DNA from: Hymenolepis diminuta | Lineage: Eukaryota > Platyhelminthes > Cestoda > Cyclophyllidea > Hymenolepididae | Direction of reading: 5' to 3' | NCBI GenBank assembly: GCA_900708905.1 | Contig: CAADRB010000014.1 | Coordinates: forward strand, 264,814 to 328,813 | DNA length: 64,000 bases | Shown: positions 12,201-24,375 of the stretch, piece by piece | How positions within the stretch are numbered: position 1 is the first letter of the stretch | How the letters are laid out: each line of letters starts with the position of its first letter | Translations under genes and position numbers: made by a program | Notes under the pieces: model-generated | Told to the model about the DNA's origin: nothing | Databases searched by the model: none | The model's input: only the letters and a program-made list of their open reading frames with translations

Positions 12201-14734
12201 AGATAAATATTACATTAGCAAGACCTTGTGATCTCGATAGATCCCACATATCGATAGATCCTCATTTTTTATCGGCAAAACAAACGGAAAGTGAACAATT
12301 GCCAAAGACCAAGGCAGGCACTAGAGAAGTAATTTTGAGCAACGCTAGCAAATTCAATTCTCTGTGTAAAATAAGAAATGATGAATTGAACGGATTATAA
12401 TATAACTTTTAAAACTCTGTAAAAATTCCAACTTCTCTGTTTCTTTTTGCATTGCTTTAGGCAATCTTTGGTGTACACTCTCGTCTAAACTCTAATTATC
12501 AGTCAGAACTTCTCCACTATGTATATCCTTCGGAATTCCCAGGCGCGAAAACCATTTTAGCTCACCAATTAAGCAGTATGAAGGATTGTAAAATTGTAAA
12601 AATTTATATATTTTGAAGCAAACTGAAATATCAACAATACAAAATATTTCTTTTCCTAGTTTTAAGTACTAAACTACTACGAAACAGAAAGGAAATGGAG
12701 TCAGTGGCTAAAAATTCACATTAAGAGAGATCAGAGAGAAGTTGACAGCCGCTAAATGAGTAAACTGAACTTATGTCTAAGTAATTTAATAATTTCGATG
12801 AATGAAAATTGCATACGAAGAGAAAATTGGTAGAAAGCTTAGAAAACGAGGAATGAGTTATGATTATAAAAGGCCGGCTTTAATCGATTAGGAACAACAC
12901 AAATACCGGACGGGCCGCAAATTCTGGTCAGACGTAAGGGTATTTGATAAAACGGAACACATACAAAAGTGAAATTTCTAATGATCTCATAAATGCTCAA
13001 GGACCACTTATCTATTATATTGCTCTGCTTTTTAAACAAAGTAAACTAAAGCTCATGTTTGATTAATACGTACTGCGGTATTCGATTAGTACTCAAGATT
13101 ACCCCATTTCCATGAACCTGAAATACTGTAATTCCAAGAGAGTAAAACTTCGGTTTACCTAATAGCAAAACAGCGTATATTTAACACACATTACGAACAA
13201 CGATTGCCTGAACAGGCCTAAGTATTTAGGACTTTTAATAGATCCTGAATAACTACAGAAATGAGAAAATTGAAAAGCCACCCAACGATTGGAATCGTAT
13301 AATAGTATAACATAAACTTCTGAACTTTATAGATAATGACTGAATCATGTATAGAAAATAAAATTGGCCGATACCAAACGGTTTTTATGGTTCTTATGAG
13401 AAGTAGAACCGAATATTTTCGATAACAAAAACGAATTGATAAATTTCTGTGAACTCAACTTTTCATTAATGTTCTCTTATGCTTATAACTAGAATTGAAG
13501 TCCTGTCGTTGCTATTCCACTAATTAGTTAACGGATAATCAAGCAGTCCTACACATCCTAGCTTTATATAAGCAGTTGTGCTTTCACATAAACGAAGAGA
13601 TCGTTAATGTGTTACAAGTCTACTGCCTTATTCTGAAAGAGAAACTAAAACCGAGGTCGTAAATGAGAATAGCCATAATAGGTGATATACCACAGTTATC
13701 ATTAAAGTGTTTCGTGATTGACATAAATGTACATGTAAACAGGAAAATGTACCAATTATTGAAGATAAGAGTTGAGATAGTTTTGTTGTAACCGAACGCA
13801 AGTATAAAAACCTTCATCAATACATTTAAGTAGCATATCTTAGGTTAAATGTTGTTAAATATGCGGGATTTTTTCATGTTCATTGATATATAAATTATGG
13901 AGTTAAAAATAGTACCTTTCATTTGTATTGGCTACTTTCTCTCACCACCCTATTTTTACCAGAACTAGAGTTAATTTTTTCCATTTCTCCCTAATACTTT
14001 TTTAATAAAGTTATTAGTGTTTTGTTTGCTTGATATTACATTGTTGACTAATTCTAAGGCTGATACTACACAAATAAACCTTAGGACTCCTATTAGACGT
14101 CTTCTAGTACAATTTTTGTCCCAAAATTAGCCAGACTACGCCCGAAGTAGCAAAAACACAGGAGGTGACGTGTGGAGAGAGTTTACTGCAAAAACGCTTT
14201 GTAATTAAGTACAATTAACGTTACGCTGCAAGAATATTGGTCGGTAATTGGCTGGGAGACCTCTACAAGCAAGTAACACTCCCTAGAATGTTCAAGCGAG
14301 CGAGATTCCTTTGGCTAGTCTTGGTAGCGTTGCATATCCCATTATTAGCACTTTAATATACAGTAGATTTTATCATTATTTTTTACTTTGTCAGTAACGA
14401 ATAGGGTTTTTTGAGCTGATTTTGAGATAATAATATGATGGTAAAGGTGAAATTAACCTATACGGGAGCGATCTTATAATAAGTTAGGACATCTTACCAA
14501 ACATGTATTTCTTCATTTGTTTTACAAAAATCTTTTAACATAAATAAAAAATGTTGTCCAATTCTACTTCTAGCACCGCAAAAGGTATTGTTGTAAGTAA
14601 TTTAAGTTATTTGACTGAGCTTAATGTTTTCGAAATAGTATTTCCTAGACATGACCAGTTTTAGCTTCGATTGCTGCCTAGCTTTTTTTGATGTCCAGAC
14701 ACCTGGATGCTTGGTCTACCCTTCTGAGGTAGAC

Positions 14735-14820
14735 ACAATATACTAAAATGTGATATAGTAAACACATTTCCTTCCTGGGGTCTTCTGGATCTTTTGTGTT
14801 GGTTTGACTTGTCTTAAATT
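14735..14820 (+). repeat. dispersed repeat fragment, family 4
   Basis: It shares about 75 bp with 57,265-57,345: AAATGTGATATAGTAAA followed by TGGGGTCTTCTGGATCTTTT here, against AGATGTGATTTAGTAAA and TGGGGTCTTATGAATCTTTT there. Both copies have the same orientation. The extent beyond this block is unclear. Confidence 0.55.
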
Positions 14821-16494
14821 CCTTCATGATTTGAGAAGTTTGAGGGTATCCTGCTCAATGCTAACTAAGTTGTGAAGGTAGGTGGGTTTAAATCGCAATA
14901 GAAGTCGGTTTTCAAATTCATAGTTTTGTATACAGTTTTATTTTCATAATCTCACTTTCACAAACCAGTCGGAAAAAATTGATGTCGGTGTCACCCCTAT
15001 TACATCTCCGAGAGAGTGGCGTAGGTCTTTGGACTAATATTAAGAAGTCAGTGAAGAGTCGTCTGCACGGTTTTAATTATAAAATATATTCAACCATATT
15101 AGGGATGACACAGTGGAGCTTCACGGTCACACCTTTTGGGAGTCACTGGACACATATAGACCAGCCTAGAAAACAACAACGAATGAGGAAGTTACGCTGA
15201 TTAAGGATATACCTTAAGAGGACACAAGAAAAATTTTCACATCGAAACATTTCAGTCTGAAAAAGTTGATTTGAGACACGATTACACCTTTTTTTTGGAA
15301 TCACGAGACGGAAGATCTGTAATATAATTATGAATTTCAGATTTTGTAGAAAATTATTTAGTTTAATAAAAATAGATATGGGATTGGGTTGGAGCATACA
15401 GCTTTCAGTATTTTATTTACAGCGGGGAAGGGGAAAGGTAAAATGGGAGATTTCAGCCTTGAAATCAAGATTTTTACATAATTTCATCTGCGGTTAAGGC
15501 CACTTTGTTCTCAAAAGTTTCATTCTTCGAGAGGTTTGGGAGTATTCTGTTGGAGCTAAGCTTTTCAGACATTGGTTTCCAAATCCAAAGGTCTACATTC
15601 ATTTGCACTTCCTTAATTTCATATCGCAACCCAGAAGAAAGCTTACTCCTGAATGGATCAAATTAAAAGACTGGGTAGTGCCACAATCCCCCTCTTCTTC
15701 AGAGTTAAAGAGTAAGTAAATAGGTAAGATTTGTCTTTCAATGGCCAAAATACCAAGATGACACTGGCTCACATGATTCCAGTACAGTAGTGCTTGCTAG
15801 AGGTCACTTAAGATGAACTTTTATAAGAGAGCGTTATTTTACTTTAATCTCCTCCTGGATGCCAAATAAAAATTTGAGACAAAAGGTAAGCCCACTAAAT
15901 CAACCATGTCACGTGGCATTAATACACTAGAACGGCCTAAAAATACCACCCCAATTGACCATCATCAAAGATCATTAAAGTCATTTATTCGATTAGTCTC
16001 AAATTGTAAAGAGGTAATTAGAAGGTAACCGAAGTTAATTCCGCTAATAAATTCCAAGTTTGTTCAATAATTTCCATTACATTTGCCATAAAACAATTAA
16101 TTAAATACGGAAAGAGAAAAGTTAAAACAGAAATCGGAAATATGAAACATCAAATTTATCAACCCCAATAGGAGAAAATATATTTTTGGCTTTTGGTGAA
16201 TTTGTCTCACGCACTATGAATTCCCCATGTTCGCCTTGTGGCCTTGCCAACGTGTTAGAAGTGCGTGTGTGTGCGTGTTTTCATCGAGATATTTATAAAT
16301 GTTGCGGGACTAATTCAGAAGAAGGGAGCCATTTTGCACGTATTCATTGGAGCTATTCTAAAAATATTTATTTAAGACTTAACGAAAAACAAGAGACATA
16401 TTATGTATTAAAATCGCCATGTCATATGTCATTATTTAACTGGAACCTTAGCGTGCACAAAGCATCAAACATCAAAAAGGTAAAAATGATATAC

Positions 16495-16640
16495 GTGAAC
16501 GTACTCGTCTGCTATGTCAGAAGTCATGGATTTGATGCTCAATGGTGTACAGCCAATAATTGAAATGGTCAACCGCGCTGGTTTAGTTTGCTCAATAGAG
16601 GAGGTGACAGAAATCGAGGTTCCTTAATATTAATATACGT
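16495..16640 (+). repeat. SINE-like repeat, plus orientation
   Basis: It contains the family landmarks in order: a TCGTCTGCTATGTCAGAAGTCA head, GATGCTCAATGGTGTACAGCC, GGTCAACCGCGCTGGTT, then a GAGGAGGTGACAGAA body. It lies directly upstream of a second copy in the same orientation. Confidence 0.6.
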
Positions 16641-16649
16641 ATTTCACGT

Positions 16650-16800
16650 ACTTGTTTCTCAGATCAGATGTTGTGATATCGATGCTCACTAGTGCCAATC
16701 TAGTGATACAGATGGCCAACCGGACTGGTTAATTCTGGTCAACAAGAGAGGTAGTAGAATATGAGTTTTCCCTATGAGTAGCTACATGATACTTTCTCTT
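16650..16800 (+). repeat. SINE-like repeat, second tandem copy
   Basis: Same landmarks as the preceding copy: GATGCTCACTAGTGCCAAT, GATGGCCAACCGGACTGGTT, then CTGGTCAACAAGAGAGGTAG and GTAGAATATGAGTTTTCC. The two copies are about 160 bp apart start to start. This may be a tandem duplication or two insertions. Confidence 0.6.
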
Positions 16801-17234
16801 AAGTGTTGTCAACACTCCCTCCAATGGGCTTTTGAAATTTAGTGCGTTTCTAAATTACATTTGTATTATTGTGGCATCTTTACACACATTCTATTCTGAC
16901 CTTGTCTGCAGATATAACTCGTTATATGTCAATTTACTGAAAGGATTTCAAACTATTTCTCCTCAGAAAAGAACCTCAAAGTCATTATTTTTTGTGTGTA
17001 ATGTCTACTTTACTTATCTCTTCATCATGTCATCCTCCATTATGTGAAATCATGAGGTGAATGTTGAAAAGATTTCTAAGAAAAATTTATTTTAAATAAA
17101 ATGTAAAATTTTTGCAAAATAATATTTTAAGATAGTTATTTTAAATTTATTATTACGGAAACCATTGAAGGCAAATTTCTTCATACCGAAATACCTTGTT
17201 CACATTTGAACAAGTAATTTGTCACATTGAAGCG

Positions 17235-18302
17235 ATGAGATTGCCCTTTCAGATTTTGCAAGTTTCAGTTTTATTTTTTTCAGTATTTGCCGTAAGTACA
17301 TTTATTTAATAATTATCAGATATAGGAGGACGATTTTTCGTCTCTGAATGTAATTATTGAACACTCATTTGATGAAGGTAATTCCCATCGATTTCTTATC
17401 GGTGGTACACTTTATGGGTTTTCTTAAGAGTTACCATTGTAATTAAGGTTTTGCGTTTAATCATTTGTCATTTTTTTCTATATTCATCGTATTTTGGCTT
17501 CAAGGAAAGACGTTCAAACCGAAGGCAACTATATCCTCCTGGACAAACGGAGGAATCACTCATTTGGTTAAAGAGCCTGCGCTTACCAATGAGGAACAGT
17601 TATTGCTTGCGGTACTACCACCTTCATTTCTTAATAAACCTATAGAAATTGTCTTTGACCGACTCCATGTATGTTATTCGCGCTTACACCAAACCCAATT
17701 CCTTCGTCCTAATGAGTTCTTGTCAAGCTGTAAGTTTGTTTCTCTCTGGAATATTTATCATTTAATTTGGTGATTTCTAATGGTTTTATTTCGTAGCGTC
17801 ATTTATTGGCCTCTGATGGAAAACTTGCCTTAATTCTAAGCATAGACGCTTCTGGTTCACTAATTGCTATTTCAGCTGTTGCTAGAAATCAGTCTCTCAC
17901 AGGTGAATCTGGTTCTTTAGCTTCTCCATCGCAGATTTCTACCAAGGTCTTTTTTCAAAAGCCTGCTCTTGCCATAGGGTTAGTTTATTATCGCCTTTTA
18001 TTTCCTTTTTACCTTCTTAATCGGTGGGTATTACAAGCTAAGTTTATTGTAGACCTGATACTCAGGAGTATCTTGCAAAAATTGAAAGACTACGTGAGGA
18101 GAAGTTACGTCAGGAGCAAGGTGATAATCGGTCTTTCTTCTCAAAATATGTAAGTTCTTTTTTTCCTCTGCTTTCTTTTGGCTCTCTAATGCGTCTTCGA
18201 ATTTTAGTCTTTTCTTCTTTTTTTCAGTGGATGTACATTGTGATAATTGTCATTCTCGTCATGTTCTTTAAAGCTGGTGATCCAAATGCAGCTGGAGAAT
18301 AA
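17235..18302 (+). CDS. EMC10: ER membrane protein complex subunit 10 (EMC10)
   Basis: EMC10 is a subunit of the ER membrane complex that inserts tail-anchored and multi-pass membrane proteins. Seven exons join in frame to 217 residues: 17,235-17,291; 17,326-17,377; 17,505-17,611; 17,646-17,729; 17,797-17,978; 18,053-18,149; 18,228-18,302. Exon 1 is a signal peptide (MRLPFQILQVSVLFFSVFA). Exon 2 carries the family block LNVIIEHSFDEG. The C-terminus is a lumen-side linker, then SFFSKYWMYIVIIVILVMFF, one transmembrane helix and a short tail. FF-KYWMYI is the family hallmark seen in vertebrate EMC10. Introns are 34, 127, 34, 67, 74 and 78 nt. The 34-nt intron at 17,612-17,645 is needed: without it the frame is wrong downstream. 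The length is slightly below the vertebrate protein (about 260). Confidence 0.92.
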
Positions 18303-19574
18303 TTGTTTTCCTTTTTGTATTTTTGAACTTTCTCTTGTATCTTGTTTACTTTGACGTGTGCTTATATTTGCCGGTCTTCGTTCTTTTATTTGAACGGAAA
18401 ACTGAAAAGGTGCGAATACAGGCTTGATACAAATGGGATTTAACGAGGGTTAGTGACATCAAAGCTGATATTTCCTTGCCTTTACTTTGCTATGTTTTGG
18501 TGGCTCTCCACTTAATCACTTTGTCTCCGTAACATTCGTTCTGCAAATGTAGTCTATAGTTATTTGATATGCTTTTAGTAGACGTAGGTGGGGTTTTCAT
18601 TTACCCAGCTCCCTGGAATGTGAAGCTGCCCCGAAGGCGAATTGCCGTCACCAGCTCATCCAAACATATCTAAATGGCTAACTACTTATTTGATTTTAGT
18701 AAGGTGGAGTTCAATTTCTCGAGAAACTTAGTACCTGCTCGACGGAGCAGTTATTAAATTCGTAAAGCTTCAGGTGATTTAAACCGCTCTCGTGGGCACC
18801 AAGATGTCTTGGACATCAGCTTCCAAATTCAACTTTTTCTTAACCGCTCATTAAGATAGCTTACGTATCACAACAAAAGCATGGTTGTGCAAAATGTTGA
18901 TTAATTCGCATTTATCATGCGAATCACTTAAGAAGTGATTTTTGGGATGGTGAATCCATCCCTTTGACCCTAAGGGCAGCTCTAGTGCCCATGCTATTCC
19001 TGCAGTTAATGAACTCTGTATTTCACGTAAGGTTCTACTTGAAAGGTCATGAGAAAAAATTTCAGGCGTTTTAATTTCTAAGACCTTTTGAGGTGCAAGT
19101 GTTTATCAACATGCGTATTGAGCAAAGCAGTTGCACCTTGGAGTCTCCTTTGTGATAAATTCGCATGTTAATACTCTGCAATAATTAGGTTTATTCGAAA
19201 TTTCCGAAGTCATTTTAAAAAATGTTCCCCTATATTTCTTAGTCAGTACGATCATGCGGTTTGGTTGATAACCTGAGGTTCTATGTCACTTACGCCCTGC
19301 AATCAAGTAACCTGAACTTCGCCAAATACAGGAATCTCGGTTCGGTTCACTCCCAGAGTCAGTGTATCCTGATTGATCGAGCGTTTGCGGTCAGCTGAAC
19401 CAATTAGTTTATCTCTTATCCCAAGTACAAATACCTCCTCTGTAGACCTGCACATGACGCCAATGCATCTCTCTCTCTCCCTCAATCTTCTGAGCGTTGT
19501 CTTTGTGTTAAATAATGCTCCTCAACCAGCGGTCCCTTTTCTCTCTATCTTGTTTAGTGAAGGTTGTTAGAAGC

Positions 19575-19775
19575 TAGAATGGTGACAGCCCAACGAGAAC
19601 TCCACAACCACTGCTATTGTATGCTCTTCTACAACAAACTCTCCATCTGTTATAATCAGTACGATTGGCCATACCATTCACCGGATGTATGCCGATAGAC
19701 ATCGGTCCCGTGTCCACTGGCTAAGCTGACGTGCATGTTGGCCAAAGCGCCACTTGCTCGTGCTTATGACGAAAT
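19575..19775 (-). repeat. SINE-like repeat, minus orientation
   Basis: It shares the block TATAATCAGTACGATTGGCC with the copy at 58.8 kb (TATAATCAGTGCGATTGGGA). The head, read on the minus strand, contains the family's GTGCACGT-like motif (CATGCACGTCAGCTTAGCC) after AGTGGCGCTTTGGCCAAC. Confidence 0.55.
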
Positions 19776-21043
19776 CGTTTTCCGTCACTTCTCCCGTAAT
19801 CATATTCAAATTGTGTGGTCGATCATAGAAACAGCCGAATTTTAGCTGATAAATCTCGTTATCTGTGCCGTATCAATTTCAACACTCCATTTCAATATCA
19901 ACTTTTAGTAAAGTCTCTATTAAATTCTCTTCATTAATTTAAATAATGGTTTAATGTACGATTTTGATTTTTAAGATAAAACAGCAATTTGATCAACGCT
20001 GTCCTGAAAAGCCAACTGCTGAATCAGATAAACTTAATTTACAAATCAACGTGACGCAGCAAATTTCTCTCATAATTATTAATAATTTTACTTCGATCCA
20101 TCTGATTGGCCAGCTTACCCAACGCTCCGATCATAAGTAATCTTTGTATAATTGGTTATTAAAGAATATAAACGGAGACGCACTGGTCAACAGACACATA
20201 ACTTTTACAGTGCACCTGAACAACCTGGTCTTTATTTTTCCAATGCCTTAAAAACTACTGTCCGACCACTTTCTGGCCACTTTGCTGCCCGTCGGTATAT
20301 CGTTGATGCATCAGTAAGGCTTGAATCATAACTGATTACTACCACAAGTGTACTACGATCTACGGCTGTATTTTCTGCTGCATATGCTCATCTTTTGGAC
20401 GTGCTCATTGTCTCTAGTTTCCTTTATTTGATGGATTATTGGATCTAATTTTTCAATAAGTCTATTAGTCTAATTAATAAAGGTTGGAAAACCCCACAAG
20501 GCCTTTTATGCCCACACACACTGACGCAATTAGATGCCCCAGGCAAGGTGAATATGCAAGCCAATAATTTTCTTCACATTTTAGCTTTCTTTTCATTTAT
20601 ATTAATGTTATCGACCATTTTAACTGTTTTTTTGCCTTATCCCAAAACAAGTCCTTTTATTCAAATACTGTATCAAGATATGAAGTGAACAAAGAATGGA
20701 TAATTTTAAAATTCTAGCATGCGAAAACCCACATCCACCAGTATAAAACATTAGAGGGATGAGCGTATTGCCGATTTCTTTACAAGTTTGTTGTATCCAA
20801 TGAGAAGGCTTTTAGGCCAGTGGAGTTCGTCAGTGTTCAGGTACTAAACTGCTGTCGAAGAACTTTGTCCCATACTTTTCAATAACGATTTCAGTAAAAT
20901 CATTAAAACAATCAGAATATGAAGTTTAGAATGACATGATATGACACATCTGACATCACAAGAATATGGAGTTGAATAATGGGAAAATACGAACAGCATA
21001 AAATGATGAGAATAAATGTTATGAAATAGAGTTAATTTTAAAT

Positions 21044-21049
21044 TTTATT
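21044..21049 (-). terminator. AATAAA directly after stop codon
   Basis: On the minus strand the stop codon of the 21,050-21,775 gene is followed at once by AATAAA (TGAAATAAAA). If used as the poly(A) signal, the 3' UTR would be only about 20-30 nt. Position is seen directly; use is inferred. Confidence 0.4.
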
Positions 21050-21775
21050 TCATTTGGAATTTTTATCTTGATTCTCATTACATTGTGCTGTGGAATTCGA
21101 GAGAGCACTTGAATTGGACAGTGCAGCATTGAACGAATTGCCCGCGAGCATAGCGGTGGCAGTCTGACAGCCATCCTCACCCCAATGTCCCAACTCACGA
21201 AACATATGCAGTTGATGGAGTTTTTCCCGACGTTTGGCGGCCAAAGCCACTTGCCATTCAGGTTGTGATTCTTCTTGTGTCAGCTTCTTGATCTGATCAA
21301 TCTTTACCGACGAGTTGGAACGATTAGAACTTATACTTGCAGATGAGGCATTACTAACTACAGAAGTCTTAAAGGACATCGTTCTACGCACGTTGTGGGA
21401 ACCTTCGTCAAATGCAAAGCCTACACCTTTGGTGGTAGGCGGTGTGCGTTGTGGTGCATAGACTGACCGTATATCCATTGTCTTCGATCTTTGAATTCGT
21501 CGTCTGGCATTTGGTGGTCCCGTAATATCCAAGAGATGTTCGGTATTATCCAGAATCTGCTGACACAATTGGTCCTGTTCCCTTTCAACTCGTTGACAGG
21601 CTTTCTGTTGTTCCAAATTTAACTTTTCCATATTAAGACTCAGCTGTTTGCTTGCACCCTCGTTGGCGTATTTGCATCTCCTTGCAATTAGTGTATTGCT
21701 TGGATGGAAGGTTATTTCCGATTTGGGAGAATAATTGACCGACGATGATGATGGTGCATCTTTAAGGCTGTCCAT
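21050..21775 (-). CDS. intronless gene of unknown function, 241 residues
   Basis: A single uninterrupted frame of 241 codons on the minus strand, far longer than background here, with well-mixed coding composition. The N-terminus is Ser-rich. Residues about 48-82 form a charged, Gln/Glu-rich helix, probably coiled coil (LNMEKLNLEQQKACQRVERE). Residues about 90-125 are basic with a possible phosphosite RRRIQRSKTMD and a second RRTMSFKTS. A Ser/Asn-rich linker follows, then a conserved-looking block QPEWQVALAAKRREKL and LHMFRELGHWGEDG near residues 173-203. The C-terminus is Asn/Ser-rich low complexity. There is no signal peptide or membrane helix. The two R-R/S-x-S/T sites suggest basophilic kinase targets. 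I cannot name the family. Upstream and downstream genes are 2-3 kb away. Confidence 0.7.
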   Translation of the reverse strand: MDSLKDAPSSSSVNYSPKSEITFHPSNTLIARRCKYANEGASKQLSLNMEKLNLEQQKACQRVEREQDQLCQQILDNTEHLLDITGPPNARRRIQRSKTMDIRSVYAPQRTPPTTKGVGFAFDEGSHNVRRTMSFKTSVVSNASSASISSNRSNSSVKIDQIKKLTQEESQPEWQVALAAKRREKLHQLHMFRELGHWGEDGCQTATAMLAGNSFNAALSNSSALSNSTAQCNENQDKNSK

Positions 21776-24375
21776 TATTAAAATGATTAGAGTGTGTTAT
21801 TTGTTATCGAATAACGAATAGAGGACCTGGTGGTTGCCATGCCGACGGGGATAATTTATGCGGGCTCATAAACAGCGATCGTCTAGGGATTTGGTACGTA
21901 AAAATTGATAGAGAGGTAAAATAAAGTCCAAGTTTTATTGCTAGTAATAAATGAGATGAATAACTAATGAGGTATTAAAAGTGCGAGAATCAATGTAGCG
22001 TATGTTTTCTTTATCTTCCTCCTAGAAAAAAAATAATTAGAGGTTCTTTTACTTCCATTATGATAGAGATCTGTTCTTGTGTTAAGTTAGTAAAGGAACA
22101 AATCTAGTTGAAGAAAATAAAAGAGTTATGTTAGTAACGGAATGATAAATGTAAGTTACAACATAGACTCTTTTTTGTGCCAAATATGAGTGCTAAAATG
22201 AATAATGTTGGTATTACCCTTAGTCAAGTAAGTATTGCAATTATTAATTATATAGGACATATAATAGTAAACAATTGTCAATAGTTATATAAAAAAGGTA
22301 GGTTAAGAAAACTGCGACATTTGAAAATGAAATTTCAATTTTGGATATATAGTACCCTGAACGGTGTTTTCTTGAGAGTTGTTCACAGCCTAAATATGCA
22401 TTCATTGTAACCTCAACCTTACATACATTTTCAACATACCGATTCCTATCAGACGATTTATTCCTCTGCTTCCCCATGTTCTGTATGTCTTGATGAGATA
22501 TCCTTATCTATTTACTCCATCTATGTGCTAATCTAAGTGTGCAGTGGTCGTGTTCTAGAATGCCTAAGCTTTTGTACAACAGTTGCTGGAAAATACTTTC
22601 GATCTAAGACATAGAAGTAATAACCATACTTTATTGGATATAAATATATTACGAATACGGATATAAAAACAGAACACTGCAAAACAGACGTTTTATGTTC
22701 GCATACGAGGATTCAGAATGTAGTCTAATTTTCTAACTTGGTTCCCTTATTGATGTTTTGGTCTACCCCAATACGATGCTTGAATCTATCCATACAACAG
22801 TAAATTAGCATAATATATTATGACATGATCTGGTTCATACGTGTATTCTCTAAGTTTTGAATATAGTTTTCGATAAGTTTAGGGCCGAATAAAATGGAGA
22901 ATGTTTTTGGGTAAAGTTAACTAAGGTTCGAATAAACCTCTTAGAATTCAGGGATTGTATAACATAAATAACCGCATTAGTGGAATTTTTGGTATTCTGA
23001 TTCTAATAATTCGCATTCCATCCAACGGCTATCCATGATTAGTCTATTGCCAATTAGAATTACTTCGTTGCTATAGCCAGCAGATGTCTATCAAAACACG
23101 GCGATTGGAAATGATTGACTGGTTGTAAAATCTCCACTACGGTGTCCACAGGTAGTCCCGCTGTGTATTCGTGTGTTCGCACATAGATACTTAAACAGAT
23201 GTCGATCATCACGTCAAGACACAGATGACGAGACATGACTGACGTCTAACGAAGAAATATTTTGTACATAAACGTAATTTACTTATTAATAAATGGGGGT
23301 GGCTTGCCTGCCACCTCCGGACTGATCTGGCGCCATGGGTGACTTGAATTATTCCATCTATTCGATGGATGGGGTCCGATAGATCCCCAATGTTATTAAA
23401 TTCTAGCCCTGTCCCTCTTTCAGACGTAAATAAAAAATTAAACAAATAAGTAAAGTAAAATTATTACTCTAAAATATCTACAATTTTTCATATCTCCGAA
23501 TTCCTAAAATAAATACTGCTTTGCTATGACAAGAAAAATCGTAACTACAAGTTAAATTTTTTCCTTTGAGTCTCTATTTATTTAATAAATGATGTTCAAT
23601 TTTTATAAGGTCTAAGGATAGTTTTTGGTACAGTGACAGGACTATTTTTCGTTATTACCCTATGCATAACATGATAATTCTGCATAATCATTTCATATGC
23701 GCATTTACCGAAATATTCTTTAACAAATTATGAAGAAGAATTATATACATTGGTACTATCTACTAGTGGAAGATAAATATCACAATTTATCTGTAGATGA
23801 AAAAGTGCATTGGCTATTTGAATGTCAGAACATGACGATTTTCTCGATGCTGCACAAAATCCAGATAAGATTAATTTCTTGATAGTCACTAGTAATTATA
23901 TTTTAGTAGCAGCGAATAAAAGCTACAATATACTTGCAATGGTAATATTGAAGATAAATTCATTTTAAAGGATTTCTTTAAGATCTCTGGTAATGTTTAT
24001 GAATTCCCATTGAGTTCTCGCCGTTTGTATGCATTTTCTCGTAAAGTAAGCAAACTAAAAATATTATCTAAATAAAATAAGTCTTCTTCTCTTTACAAGT
24101 GGAATTTAATATTCGTAGAATATAGTCGAATGGAAGAGAGATTGCAATCCGTAATACACGAGGGAAATGTAAAGATTCCAGTAACGAAAAAGAGCCAAGT
24201 ACGATAGAAATTGAAAAATAAATCAAAATTTTAAAATAATTAAGTCTTTTATTCCAACATGACATCGACTAAATCGATTTCGTTTGACTGCACACTTCAA
24301 GGCTGCGCTGAATTTTACTAGCTTCATATGGGGTCGGATTTGTAGTATTTTTTCTCGTTCTTTTGCATCAGCACA
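21776..24375. other. intergenic region
   Basis: This lies between two divergent genes (unknown gene on minus, VPS3 on plus). It contains a family 3 repeat at 23,150-23,440. No exon could be identified. The promoters of both flanking genes must lie here, but no convincing core element was picked out. Confidence 0.55.
23150..23440 (+). repeat. dispersed repeat, family 3, with conserved hairpin
   Basis: It aligns by eye with 53,800-54,015. Shared blocks are GAC(A/T)...TGACTGAC, (T/C)T(A/T)ACGAAG, then TAAA(T/C)(G/T)GGGGTGGC, a short loop and CCACCT, and GGATGGGGTCCG against GGATCGGGTCCG. In this copy GGTGGC and GCCACC (23,286-23,303) can pair around a six-base loop; the second copy keeps a GGTGG/CCACC stem with a different loop. 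Confidence 0.6.

Larger units (their letters stand above)
2906..17234. other. gene-poor AT-rich desert
   Basis: I see no recognisable gene here in about 14 kb. Open stretches are short (the longest is 125 codons at 16,186-16,563, partly inside a SINE-like repeat) and none shows family resemblance or matching splice sites. The identified contents are SINE-like copies at about 9.1 and 16.5-16.8 kb and a family 4 fragment at 14.7-14.8 kb. Unrecognised exons of long-intron genes cannot be excluded. Confidence 0.6.
18303..21049. other. intergenic region
   Basis: No gene is recognised between EMC10 and the minus-strand gene ending at 21,050. One SINE-like copy lies at about 19,575-19,775, next to a CT-rich patch near 19,465. 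The rest shows only short open frames without family resemblance. Confidence 0.55.

Noticed and set aside
16186..16563. 125-codon open frame in the desert
   Set aside because: Its last third lies in a SINE-like repeat, it has no family resemblance, and no splice sites or related exons were found.
17451..17773. Two overlapping single-exon frames in EMC10
   Set aside because: Both are parts of exon 3 read through introns. The homology switches frame exactly across the 34-nt intron at 17,612-17,645.
23218..23262. Hammerhead-like core (CTGAC...ACGAAG) in family 3
   Set aside because: The required CTGANGA core is not present and no three-stem fold could be drawn around it.
23325..23345. Primer-binding-site-like TGGCGCCATGG next to family 3 hairpin
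   Set aside because: The second copy does not keep it, and no LTR boundaries were found.
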